A stretch of DNA of 64,000 nt from Psychrobacillus psychrotolerans (GTDB taxonomy: Bacteria > Bacillota > Bacilli > Bacillales_A > Planococcaceae): the NCBI RefSeq assembly GCF_900115805.1, contig NZ_FOXU01000005.1, forward strand, positions 124,001 through 188,000, written 5' to 3'. The first letter of the stretch is position 1. Each line of letters opens with the position of its first letter. This document shows positions 52,047-59,880 of the stretch, piece by piece. A program made the translations under genes and the position numbers. Below the pieces are notes generated by a model. The model made no database searches and was not told the origin of the DNA. It saw only the letters and a list, made by a program, of their open reading frames with translations.

Positions 52047-52577
52047 ATGTATCAATTAAAACATAAACGCATACTCATCATCGGTTCAAGCGGTGCTGGT
52101 AAGTCTACATTGTCCAAACAATTATCTAAACAATGGGGTTTGCCTTTAATACATCTCGATACCCTTTTTTGGAATGAGGGTTGGGTCCCTACACCAAAGC
52201 CAGAATTTCGTGGAAAAATTCAAGAAGAGTTAAAAAAGGATAAATGGATTATAGATGGAAATTTTGATTCGACATTAGAGTTGCGGGCTTCCTATGCAGA
52301 TTTAATAGTCTTTTTGGATTTCTCTAGAGTATTATGCTCGTACAGAGTCTTGAAGAGAGCATGGATCTATCGGGGTAAAACACGACCGGATATGGCTGTG
52401 GGCTGTAAGGAAAAAATGGATATGGAATTTGCAAAATGGGTATGGCGTTTTCCACAGGATGTACGTCCGCATACCCTCGACATATTAAGGAACGTCAAAA
52501 ATACAGATATATGCATTTTAAGAAATCCTAAAGAAGTAGAAGGATTTCTAATGACTGCACCAAGTAGTAAATCGTGA
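52047..52577 (+). CDS. P-loop kinase-like protein (FlaR / topology modulation type)
   Basis: A 176-residue cytoplasmic NTPase resembling small adenylate kinases. Walker A GSSGAGKSTLSKQL (about 11-24) is followed by LPLIHLDTLFWNEGWVPTP and the WIIDGNFDSTLELR motif typical of FlaR-like proteins, then DLIVFLDFSR (Walker B-like). The FlaR name comes from a reported effect on DNA topology, but a small-molecule kinase role is equally possible. ATG 52047 is preferred because AAGGGGCGCAGAGG lies upstream; ATG 52023 has no such site. Confidence 0.82.
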   Translation: MYQLKHKRILIIGSSGAGKSTLSKQLSKQWGLPLIHLDTLFWNEGWVPTPKPEFRGKIQEELKKDKWIIDGNFDSTLELRASYADLIVFLDFSRVLCSYRVLKRAWIYRGKTRPDMAVGCKEKMDMEFAKWVWRFPQDVRPHTLDILRNVKNTDICILRNPKEVEGFLMTAPSSKS

Positions 52578-52682
52578 AAAACGCTGGACGGATAATTATT
52601 TGTAGAAGTTTATCCACAGGTCGTAGATTTTATGATTTCTAAGAGCATAAAAAAATATCGAATACCATAGGAGTATGCCAAT

Positions 52683-53954
52683 ATGAATAACAAACTACTA
52701 ACAGCACAACAAGTAATCGATTTGATTCCACATAATGCAGATATTATTCTTCCACTAACGAACGGTGAACCACATAAATTACTGGACATTTTAGAAGATC
52801 GAGCACATCAATTAACGAATGTGAAAATACATCAACTGCTTGCATTGCAATCTAGAAAGTATATGAATGGTGCGTTTCCTGGGCAACTACACCATGTCTC
52901 TTACTTCTTAAGTGGGGCAACAAGAAAACAGTTTTACCAAGGTTTAGTAGACTTAGTGCCAAATCATTTTCATGAAATGCCTCGTATATTAAAAAGCTCC
53001 ACAAATCTCTCCATGATTATGGCTGTTGCTTCACCAATGGACGAATTTGGTTACTTTTCACTTGGAACACAAGCAGATATCGTAAGTGAGTTTATCGGTA
53101 CAGTACCATTTATATTAGAGGTAAACCAGCATATGCCTCGTACTTTTGGCCAAAACCAAATACACATTAGCCAAATAGCAGGATTTGTTGAAAATGATCG
53201 TCCTTTATTCGAGGATGTTGCTGCTCCTATTGGTGAGAAAGACATGAAAATTGCTGAGTATGTGACGGAGTCGATTGAAAATGGAGACACGCTCCAAATA
53301 GGTATTGGCTCAATTCCCAATGCAGTAGTAAGCTTGTTAAAAAATCATCGTCATTTAGGAGTTCATACAGAAATGTTCGTCGATGGCATTGTTGATTTAG
53401 TACAAGCTGGTGCTATAGATGGTACACAAAAGTTTACGAATAAAGGGAAGATTATTGCAACATTTGCTCATGGCTCAAAGAAAATGTATGACTTCCTAAA
53501 CAATAATCCTTCGGTAGAGTTTTTACCTGTCAGTATTGTGAATGACCCAAGAGAAATTGCTAAAGAAGAGCGAATTGTTTCGATTAATGCCACTACCGAA
53601 GTTGACCTATTCGGGCAATGTGCTTCCGAAACAGTAGCTGGAAAGTACTATTCATCTACTGGTGGGCAAGCTGACTTTGCTCGTGGTGTTCGATTTGCTA
53701 AAGAAGGAAAAGGCTTTGTTTGTATGACTTCTACAGCAAAAAATGATGAAATTTCTCGTATAAAACTAAGTCTTAGTCCAGGTTCAGTTGTTACGACTTC
53801 TAAAAATGATGTAGATATGATTGTTACGGAGTACGGAGTAGCTAAAATGTTTGGAAAACCAATTTCAGAACGTGCGAAACAACTTATCTCGATAGCACAC
53901 CCGAAATTTAGGGAAGAGTTAACATTTGAAGCAAAACAAAATGGTTATATTTAA
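52683..53954 (+). CDS. acetyl-CoA hydrolase/transferase family protein
   Basis: CoA-transferase of the Cat1/4-hydroxybutyrate CoA-transferase class, 423 residues, cytoplasmic. The catalytic glutamate is in LGVHTEMFVDG (about 235-245), preceded by DTLQIGIGSIPNAV and followed by NATTEVDLFGQCASE and YSSTGGQADFARG, the CoA-binding region. It may exchange CoA between short acids or hydrolyse acetyl-CoA. AGGAGTATGCC precedes ATG 52683. Its stop is one base before the next gene start, so translation is probably coupled to the DNA glycosylase. Confidence 0.9.
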   Translation: MNNKLLTAQQVIDLIPHNADIILPLTNGEPHKLLDILEDRAHQLTNVKIHQLLALQSRKYMNGAFPGQLHHVSYFLSGATRKQFYQGLVDLVPNHFHEMPRILKSSTNLSMIMAVASPMDEFGYFSLGTQADIVSEFIGTVPFILEVNQHMPRTFGQNQIHISQIAGFVENDRPLFEDVAAPIGEKDMKIAEYVTESIENGDTLQIGIGSIPNAVVSLLKNHRHLGVHTEMFVDGIVDLVQAGAIDGTQKFTNKGKIIATFAHGSKKMYDFLNNNPSVEFLPVSIVNDPREIAKEERIVSINATTEVDLFGQCASETVAGKYYSSTGGQADFARGVRFAKEGKGFVCMTSTAKNDEISRIKLSLSPGSVVTTSKNDVDMIVTEYGVAKMFGKPISERAKQLISIAHPKFREELTFEAKQNGYI

Positions 53955-53955
53955 T

Positions 53956-54555
53956 ATGGAGCCAATTGATGTAAGTTTCTTTCAACAACCGACTCTAGAG
54001 CTTGCCCGCCAATTATTAGGCAACTATATTGTTCATGAGCATCCAAGTGGATTAATAATCGGTAGGATTGTAGAAACGGAAGCGTATATGGGACCAGATG
54101 ATCGAGCCGCGCATAGTTTTGGAAATAGAAGAACGAAGCGCACAGAGATTATGTTTGGTGAGCCAGGTTTGATATACAGTTATCAAATGCACACCCATAC
54201 CCTGATCAATGTTGTCTCGGCACCTCCAGATATTCCTAATGCGATATTAATCCGTGCTGTGGAACCAGTAGAGGGCTTAGAATTGATGAAGGAATTCCGT
54301 AATGATCTTCCGATGAAGCAGTGGACGAACGGACCCGGAAAGCTAACAAAAGCCATGGGTATATCCATGGAACATTATGGTTCCCATTGGACTGAGAAGC
54401 CTTTGTATATAGCAGAGGGTGAGCCAGTAACCGCTGTATCAACGGGTCCGAGAATAGGCATCGAAAACAGCGGAGAGGCTGTACATTACCCCTATAGATT
54501 TTGGGAAACAGATAATCCATTCGTATCAAAAACAAGAAAACCAGTGAAGACCTGA
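53956..54555 (+). CDS. DNA-3-methyladenine glycosylase (AAG/MPG family)
   Basis: Base-excision enzyme that removes alkylated purines, 199 residues. The catalytic Glu and the lesion pocket appear in IVETEAYMGPDDRAAHSFGNRRTKR-type residues (ETEAYMGPDDRAAHS, then RTKRTEIMF), followed by YGMHTHTLINVV-like YQMHTHTLINVV and the TNGPGKLTKAMGI motif, all specific to the AAG fold. It starts one base after the CoA-transferase stop without a clear ribosome site; ATG 53941 inside that gene is the alternative. Terminator overlaps the stop. Confidence 0.92.
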   Translation: MEPIDVSFFQQPTLELARQLLGNYIVHEHPSGLIIGRIVETEAYMGPDDRAAHSFGNRRTKRTEIMFGEPGLIYSYQMHTHTLINVVSAPPDIPNAILIRAVEPVEGLELMKEFRNDLPMKQWTNGPGKLTKAMGISMEHYGSHWTEKPLYIAEGEPVTAVSTGPRIGIENSGEAVHYPYRFWETDNPFVSKTRKPVKT

Positions 54556-54580
54556 AATTAGGTCCTCACTGGTTTTGTTG
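54537..54580 (+). terminator. Rho-independent terminator overlapping the glycosylase stop
   Basis: Stem AAAACCAGTGAAGACCT / AGGTCCTCACTGGTTTT with one mismatch and a 6-base loop containing the stop codon. Confidence 0.85.
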
Positions 54581-54650
54581 AAAGATAAGAATTTATAAAA
54601 AGGTAACGTGAACATTGAGTTCATGAGACTTAAAAGAATGAATAATACTA

Positions 54651-54776
54651 TTGATTTCCGTTACATGTGGACGCTTTCTGCGGGCGAGGCCGAGTCTCCT
54701 CGTACGCTACGCTCCCTGCGGGGTCTCGACTTTCTCGCTTATCCCGCTGGAGACGCCACATTTCACTACAATCAAC
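54651..54776 (+). repeat. intergenic repeat family 2, copy A (plus orientation)
   Basis: Begins TTGATTTCCG, ends CTACAATCAAC; the ends TTGATT/AATCAA are inverted repeats. It contains GGACGCTTTCTGCGGGC, TGCGGGGTCTCGAC and TCCCGCTGGAGACGCC. G+C is well above its surroundings. No coding frame. A second copy in opposite direction lies at 55013. The 236 bases between them hold no gene or motif that I recognise. Confidence 0.8.
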
Positions 54777-55012
54777 TAAGTGAGTAGTACTCCACTATAA
54801 GATTTGGCATAGCCTCTCGCTTAGATGAAAAGAGTAGTCAAAGTTAATAGAAGGATAAAACCTTCTGCCCGGCTAGGAATACTATTTTATAATGAAAGAA
54901 GAAAATAAATCTTCATTTTTCAGAGTCCATTTTATTATTACTTTTTTTAAGATAAAACAAGTATTCTTAGGTGGTTTTATATCCAATTATTCGTGTATAT
55001 AAAGTGGTCATA

Positions 55013-55140
55013 GTTGATTGGAGCGAAGAGCGGCGACTCCAGTGGGAACAGCGCGAGCTGAAGACCCTGGACTGAGCATAAGCGAAGGAAGCGGCTGAAG
55101 CCGTGCCCACGGAAAGCGTCCGCTCGCAGCGAAAATCAAC
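55013..55140 (-). repeat. intergenic repeat family 2, copy B (minus orientation)
   Basis: On the minus strand it begins GTTGATTTTCGC, shares GGACGCTTTCCGTGGGC, CAGGGTCTTC and TCCCACTGGAGTCGCC with copy A at the same spacing, and ends TCCAATCAAC. Diverged in the loops. Resembles the repeated GC-rich intergenic elements common in Planococcaceae and relatives (from memory). Confidence 0.8.
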
Positions 55141-55178
55141 GGCATATCTATGTTTCTTAAGTAACTTAGTTCATTTCC

Positions 55179-55976
55179 TTAAATCTGTTTCCCCATGTAA
55201 TATTCATCAACGAATTGGTCATTTATAACCAATGCGTTTTTTCGAGTGCCCTCTAATTCAAACCCCAGTTTCTTATACAGCTTTTGAGCATTCGTGTTTT
55301 CTTTAATAACCGTAAGTTCTAGCTTAGAAATACCAGATCCCTTTGCCCATTTCTCTCCTTGAAGCATGAGTGAAGAAGCAATTCCTTTCTTAGAGAAGGC
55401 CTGTTTGACCCCGATAACTACGGAAGCTCGGTGGACAGCACGGGGAGCAGGACCTCCGATAAACTGTACATAACCAGCATATTGGCCATTCATAATTGCT
55501 AAAAGTAAAGTAGAATTTGGTGAAGTTTTCCAAGTGTTCATGCTTTTACGGATACTTTGGACTGTTAATTGTCTATCTGCTTTTCCAAATAGCATAAAAT
55601 CAGTCTCGGTAAAGATAGTTTCTTGTAAGTTAATGAAAGGGCGAGCATCCTCTAAATCAGCTTCCCGAATTATAAGGATATCCTGACTATCATCATCAGA
55701 ATTCCGTTCATTGGATTCATGTAAAATACTTTGGAAATGAATGGCTTTTCCAAGATCCACGTTTTTTACAGAATACCCAGATTCGGTCCATGCAAAATAA
55801 TGAAGAGCAGGGGGCTTTGTTTTTTTCCACCAGCTACTACTTAAATAGGCGGCATTCGGCAGAACATGACCAATAATTGCTTCAATTTCAACATATGTTA
55901 ATGTAATTTCTTGGGTAGTCGATTGTTTAAAAAAGGCTGCCAATGGAATGTACTTGCTCTCGGAATTTTTGGGCAT
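55179..55976 (-). CDS. DUF7662-GNAT fusion acetyltransferase
   Basis: A 265-residue two-domain protein. Residues about 8-82 resemble DUF7662 (KYIPLAAFF, ITLTYVEIEAIIG, LPNAAYLSSSWWKKT, AWTESGYSVKNVDLGKAIHF). Residues about 100-265 are a GNAT acetyltransferase with the acetyl-CoA motif VIGVKQAFSKKGIASSLM and the NTNAQKLYKKLGFELEG ending. The acceptor is unknown. The start is uncertain: the ATG at 55976 lacks a strong ribosome site, though the DUF7662 match needs almost the full N terminus. It stands alone between the repeat and hmp. Confidence 0.82.
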   Translation of the reverse strand: MPKNSESKYIPLAAFFKQSTTQEITLTYVEIEAIIGHVLPNAAYLSSSWWKKTKPPALHYFAWTESGYSVKNVDLGKAIHFQSILHESNERNSDDDSQDILIIREADLEDARPFINLQETIFTETDFMLFGKADRQLTVQSIRKSMNTWKTSPNSTLLLAIMNGQYAGYVQFIGGPAPRAVHRASVVIGVKQAFSKKGIASSLMLQGEKWAKGSGISKLELTVIKENTNAQKLYKKLGFELEGTRKNALVINDQFVDEYYMGKQI

Positions 55977-56077
55977 TGAACATGTTCACTCATTTCTTCT
56001 GAATTAGGAATATATCCTAATTATAACATTATTGTTGATAACTTCACATCTCTCGCAATGTATAATTATTCCATTAT

Positions 56078-56115
56078 AAAAAAGTGTCACTCCATATAGA
56101 AGTGACACTTTTTTG
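56078..56115 (-). terminator. Rho-independent terminator of hmp
   Basis: Stem AAAAAAGTGTCACT / AGTGACACTTTTTT with an 8-base loop, 12 bases past the hmp stop on the minus strand. Confidence 0.88.
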
Positions 56116-56126
56116 AGATTATTTTA

Positions 56127-57314
56127 TTAAGCGTTTGCCAGCTCTAATTGTATGGCAGGTCCAAAGAATTCATAATGAATTCTTTCATTTGGAACTCCTA
56201 ATTCCAATAAGTAGTTGATCATAGCTTCCATAAATCCTGTTGGACCACAAACGTAAACGTCACCATCTGCAATAGTATGTTCTTTAAGCACGTCTTTCGT
56301 GATAAAACCATCGCCACTTTCAGAGTAAAGTGTTACATATTTTGCATCATCCATATTTTCCGTTAAAGAACGGATATCTTGGTCAAATGGATGCAAGTTC
56401 TCATTGCGGGCACTATAGATAAAGGATACAGGACGGCTCTGGTTGTTTTTTGCAACCGTCTCAAACATACTCATCATTGGTGTGATTCCAACCCCACCAC
56501 TTACAAAAGTAACTGGTGTTGTTTGTGATGGATCTAAAACGAAATCTCCCGCTGGAGCGGTAAGCTCTACTTTATCGCCAACTTTCACATTATTGTGAAG
56601 GTGAACCGATACTTTACCCTCGGGGTTATTTTCATCCTCTTTTTTTACAGAAATACGGAAAGATTCATTGTCCGCAGCTTTTGATAAACTATATTGTCTA
56701 TTCATCAAGTATTTTTCACCAGGAATACTCACTCGAATCGTGATGAATTGACCAGGTTCATAAGATGGAACTGCTGAACCATCAGCAGGTTTTAAGTAGA
56801 AAGAAGTGATATTATCACTTTCTTTTACTCTTTCGGCAATAACGAAATCCTTGAAGAATCTCCAACCGCCTTGCTTGGATTCCGTAGCGGTATACATTTC
56901 TTCCTCAATACCGATAAATGCATCAGCGATTACTCCGTATGCCTCTGCCCAAGCATTGATAATATCATCGGTTGCTGCATCACCTAGTACTTCTTTAATA
57001 GCACCGAGAAGATGCTCACCAACGATTGGATAATGTTCAGGTTTGATACCTAAGCTTACATGTTTTTGACCAATTTGTTTTACTACAGGAATGATTGCAG
57101 CAAGATTATCAATATGAACAGCAGCAGCATAAACGGTATTAGCTAATGCAGTTTGCTGACGTCCTTTTGCTTGGTTAGCATGATTGAATATATTTAATAA
57201 TTCTGGATGAGCTTCAAACATATTTTTGTAGAAAGCGGTGGTAATAGCGACACCATGTACTTCTAAAACGGGTGCTGTAGATTTTACAATATCAATTGTT
57301 TTTTGAGATAACAT
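56127..57314 (-). CDS. hmp: flavohemoprotein nitric oxide dioxygenase
   Basis: Converts NO to nitrate with O2 and NAD(P)H. The 395 residues show a globin domain (1-135) with proximal His85, distal Tyr29 and Gln53, and Tyr95; an FAD domain (about 150-255) with RQYSLS; and an NAD domain with VSGGVGITPMMSM and YVCGPTGFM. All catalytic residues are as in E. coli Hmp. AAAAGGA precedes ATG 57314. Divergent from nsrR, with an NsrR box between, so it should be induced by nitric oxide. Confidence 0.95.
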   Translation of the reverse strand: MLSQKTIDIVKSTAPVLEVHGVAITTAFYKNMFEAHPELLNIFNHANQAKGRQQTALANTVYAAAVHIDNLAAIIPVVKQIGQKHVSLGIKPEHYPIVGEHLLGAIKEVLGDAATDDIINAWAEAYGVIADAFIGIEEEMYTATESKQGGWRFFKDFVIAERVKESDNITSFYLKPADGSAVPSYEPGQFITIRVSIPGEKYLMNRQYSLSKAADNESFRISVKKEDENNPEGKVSVHLHNNVKVGDKVELTAPAGDFVLDPSQTTPVTFVSGGVGITPMMSMFETVAKNNQSRPVSFIYSARNENLHPFDQDIRSLTENMDDAKYVTLYSESGDGFITKDVLKEHTIADGDVYVCGPTGFMEAMINYLLELGVPNERIHYEFFGPAIQLELANA

Positions 57315-57374
57315 TCTAATCCACGTCCTTTTCTTTGTTTATATCCACAATATACTCCTGTAATTTTTTAAAAG

Positions 57375-57391
57375 CAATATTTAAAATACAT
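57375..57391 (-). promoter_or_regulatory. NsrR binding site between hmp and nsrR
   Basis: On the minus strand ATGTATTTTAAATATTG, close to the B. subtilis NsrR consensus ATRTATTTTAAATATAT (two or fewer differences in the core), about 60 bases before the hmp start. Confidence 0.78.
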
Positions 57392-57468
57392 CTTTAATAA
57401 ATCAGACACATTTATACCACAATGTTGTCAAAATCGTTATAATGATATGGAAGAATGGCGGTGGCAAT

Positions 57469-57918
57469 ATGAGAATGACTATGTATACAGATTTCTCACT
57501 TCGCGTGTTAATATACCTTGGAGCACAGGAAAAGGATAAACTCTCTACAATACAAGCTATATCAGATGCATATGGTATTTCTAAAAACCATTTGATGAAA
57601 GTGACCCATGAACTTGGAAAGCTTGGATATATACAAACTGTTAGAGGTAGAGGTGGCGGCATCCGTTTAGCGATGGAACCGGAGGATATTAATATAGGAC
57701 AAGTCGTAAGGCATACAGAGGACGATTTTCATCTCGTCGAATGCTTTGATTGTCAAACAAATAGTTGTGTTATAACCCCAGTTTGTGGGCTACGGGCAAC
57801 CCTTCGCTTAGCGCTGAATGCTTATTTAAAGGTGTTAGACGAATATACGCTTCAAGATTATCTGCATCAAAAGCATAAACTAGCAGATTTACTTTTCAAT
57901 GACACCCAAGATGTATGA
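57469..57918 (+). CDS. nsrR: nitric-oxide-sensing repressor NsrR (Rrf2 family)
   Basis: Fe-S repressor of NO-response genes, 149 residues. The N-terminal winged helix (MRMTMYTDFSLRVLIYLG, ISKNHLMKVTHELG, RGRGGGIRLA) is that of NsrR. Cluster ligands Cys92, Cys100 and Cys106 and Asp8 match those known for NsrR; there is an additional Cys95. ATG 57469 is chosen over a frame start at 57442 that homologues lack. It precedes ppaC by 38 bp; the divergent hmp is its expected target. Confidence 0.92.
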   Translation: MRMTMYTDFSLRVLIYLGAQEKDKLSTIQAISDAYGISKNHLMKVTHELGKLGYIQTVRGRGGGIRLAMEPEDINIGQVVRHTEDDFHLVECFDCQTNSCVITPVCGLRATLRLALNAYLKVLDEYTLQDYLHQKHKLADLLFNDTQDV

Positions 57919-57956
57919 TAAAATATAATCGGAAATAGATTTTAGGAGGATTATTC

Positions 57957-58886
57957 ATGACAAAGGTACTCGTTTTTGGTCATCAAAACCCAGATACAGA
58001 CACAATTACATCAGCAATCGTTTATGCACACTTAAAAAATCAGATTGGTATGGAAGCAGAGGCGGTTCGTTTAGGTGATATAAATAATGAAACGAAGTTT
58101 GCTTTAGAAAAATTTGGCTTCGACTCACCAAGACTTATAGAAAACGTATCGACAGAAGCAAAAAAGGTCATTTTAGTTGATCATAACGAAAAACAACAAA
58201 GTGCAGAGGGTATAGAAGAGGTTCAAATAACAGAAGTAATCGATCATCACCGTATCGCAAACTTTGAAACAGCTGACCCACTATATTATCGTGCTGAGCC
58301 AGTAGGCTGTACAGCAACAATTATCAATAAAATATATAAAGAAAAAGGCATAGAAGTGCCTGCAAATATTGCAGGATTAATGCTTTCTGCCATTGTCTCA
58401 GACACATTATTATTCAAATCACCTACTTGCACAGAGGAAGATATAGTAGCTGCAAGAGAGTTGGAACAAATTGCTGGAGTCAATGTAGAAGAGTACGGAC
58501 TTGCAATGTTAAAAGCAGGGGCAGATTTAAGTGACAAGAGCTTAGAAGACCTGCTTACACTAGATGCTAAAGAGTTTGGAATGGGCGAATCGAAAGTAAT
58601 CATTGCACAAGTAAATGCTGTAGACGTCAATGATGTAATGGATCGTCAAGTTGAACTAGAAGAGTTAATCACACGTGAAATCCAAGAAAAAGAATTAGAT
58701 TTATTCTTCTTTGTTGTAACGGACATCCTAAATAACGATTCTGTAGCATTAGCTCTAGGAAAATTAGCGTTAAAAGCAGAAGCGGCATTCAATGTGCCAT
58801 TTGTAAATAATACCGCCCTTCTAAAAGGTGTAGTATCCCGTAAAAAACAAGTAGTACCGGCTCTTACAGAAGCTCTAGCTGAATAA
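57957..58886 (+). CDS. ppaC: manganese-dependent inorganic pyrophosphatase (family II)
   Basis: Hydrolyses pyrophosphate to phosphate in the cytoplasm, 309 residues as in B. subtilis PpaC. DHH-superfamily metal motifs: [14 protein letters not shown] (about 8-21), LVDHNEKQQ (about 74), and [12 protein letters not shown] (about 95-106); the C-terminal RKKQ motif closes the active site ([10 protein letters not shown]). TTAGGAGG precedes ATG 57957. It could be read with nsrR but is normally a housekeeping gene. Confidence 0.95.
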   Translation: MTKVLVFGHQNPDTDTITSAIVYAHLKNQIGMEAEAVRLGDINNETKFALEKFGFDSPRLIENVSTEAKKVILVDHNEKQQSAEGIEEVQITEVIDHHRIANFETADPLYYRAEPVGCTATIINKIYKEKGIEVPANIAGLMLSAIVSDTLLFKSPTCTEEDIVAARELEQIAGVNVEEYGLAMLKAGADLSDKSLEDLLTLDAKEFGMGESKVIIAQVNAVDVNDVMDRQVELEELITREIQEKELDLFFFVVTDILNNDSVALALGKLALKAEAAFNVPFVNNTALLKGVVSRKKQVVPALTEALAE

Positions 58887-58894
58887 AAATCGCT

Positions 58895-58927
58895 AAAAAA
58901 CGATGCATTTAATTTGCATCGTTTTTT
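58895..58927 (+). terminator. Rho-independent terminator after ppaC
   Basis: Stem AAAAAACGATGCA / TGCATCGTTTTTT, small AT loop. The following bases to 59100 show no feature. Confidence 0.88.
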
Positions 58928-59126
58928 CTATTACAGGTAATTTCACCTCAAGTATCCCCTCCCGTTTAAAGGGATTTATTTGCGGTTATATATTGGTTGT
59001 TAGTTTAGTGGAATATTTGAGATAACTGCTCGTTTATTTTCTTAATTTAGTCCACTCATATTATGAGGCAGTAATTTTGAATTCAAGATTTGTTCCTATT
59101 ACAATGTAGAAGAGGTGATGATGATA

Positions 59127-59774
59127 ATGAAAATTGAAGTTTGGTCCGATTTTGTATGTCCTTTTTGTTATATTGGAAAGAGAAGGTTAGAAGAAGCTTT
59201 AGAACAAACCGGTTTTGCTTCACAAGCTCAAGTAGAATTTAAAAGCTTTGAATTAGATCCGAATACACCAAAACAATCAGATAAAACGATGTATGAAGTG
59301 CTAGCAGAAAAATATGGTTCTACTGTAGAAGCTGCGAAAACGATGACAGCAGGAGTAGTAGAGCAAGCAAAAACTGTAGGTCTTGATTATAATTTTGAAA
59401 AAATGAAGCCTGCCAACACTTTAGATGCACATCGGTTAGTAAAATGGGCATCTGCACAAGGTAAAGCAAAAGAGGCTAACGAGCTATTGCTACATGCTTA
59501 TTTTATCGAAGGAAAAGCAATTGGAAATAATGATGTACTGTTGGATCTGATGGAATCGCTCGATCTATCAAGAGAAGAAGCAGAAAAAGTATTAAACTCT
59601 AAGGAATACTTAGCAGATGTACGTATAGACATTGCTAAAGCAGGACAAATCGGAGTCCGTGGAGTACCTTTCTTTGTCATAAACGACAAGTATGCCATTT
59701 CAGGAGCTCAACCAACGGAAACATTTGTTGGTGCCTTACAAAAAGTAGTAGAAGAAGAAGGACTTCAAGCCTAA
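59127..59774 (+). CDS. DsbA-family oxidoreductase (FrnE-like)
   Basis: Cytoplasmic thioredoxin-fold protein of 215 residues with helical insertion. The active site is SDFVCPFCYIGKRRLEEAL (CPFC, about residues 11-14), and the cis-proline loop reads VRGVPFFVIN near residue 178, both as in FrnE/2-hydroxychromene isomerase-like DsbA proteins. No signal peptide. Disulfide reduction or isomerisation is likely; partner unknown. ATG 59127 has AGAGGTGA at a good distance, with several in-frame ATG/GTG codons just before it that lie on the ribosome site. Confidence 0.9.
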   Translation: MKIEVWSDFVCPFCYIGKRRLEEALEQTGFASQAQVEFKSFELDPNTPKQSDKTMYEVLAEKYGSTVEAAKTMTAGVVEQAKTVGLDYNFEKMKPANTLDAHRLVKWASAQGKAKEANELLLHAYFIEGKAIGNNDVLLDLMESLDLSREEAEKVLNSKEYLADVRIDIAKAGQIGVRGVPFFVINDKYAISGAQPTETFVGALQKVVEEEGLQA

Positions 59775-59796
59775 AATATAATAATGCCATTCCACT

Positions 59797-59827
59797 AAAC
59801 CAATAGGAATTATTCTATTGGTTTTTA
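59797..59827 (+). terminator. Rho-independent terminator after DsbA-like gene
   Basis: Stem AAACCAATAGGA / TCTATTGGTTT, small loop, T run. Confidence 0.82.
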
Positions 59828-59880
59828 TAATGAGTGAAAAGGGTATATAAACAAAGTTAATAAAATTGGAGGAGAAAATT

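Noticed and set aside
55979-55990. Palindrome TGAACATGTTCA resembling a LexA (SOS) box before the GNAT gene
   Set aside because: Bacillus LexA sites need GAAC-N4-GTTC; here the spacer is two bases.
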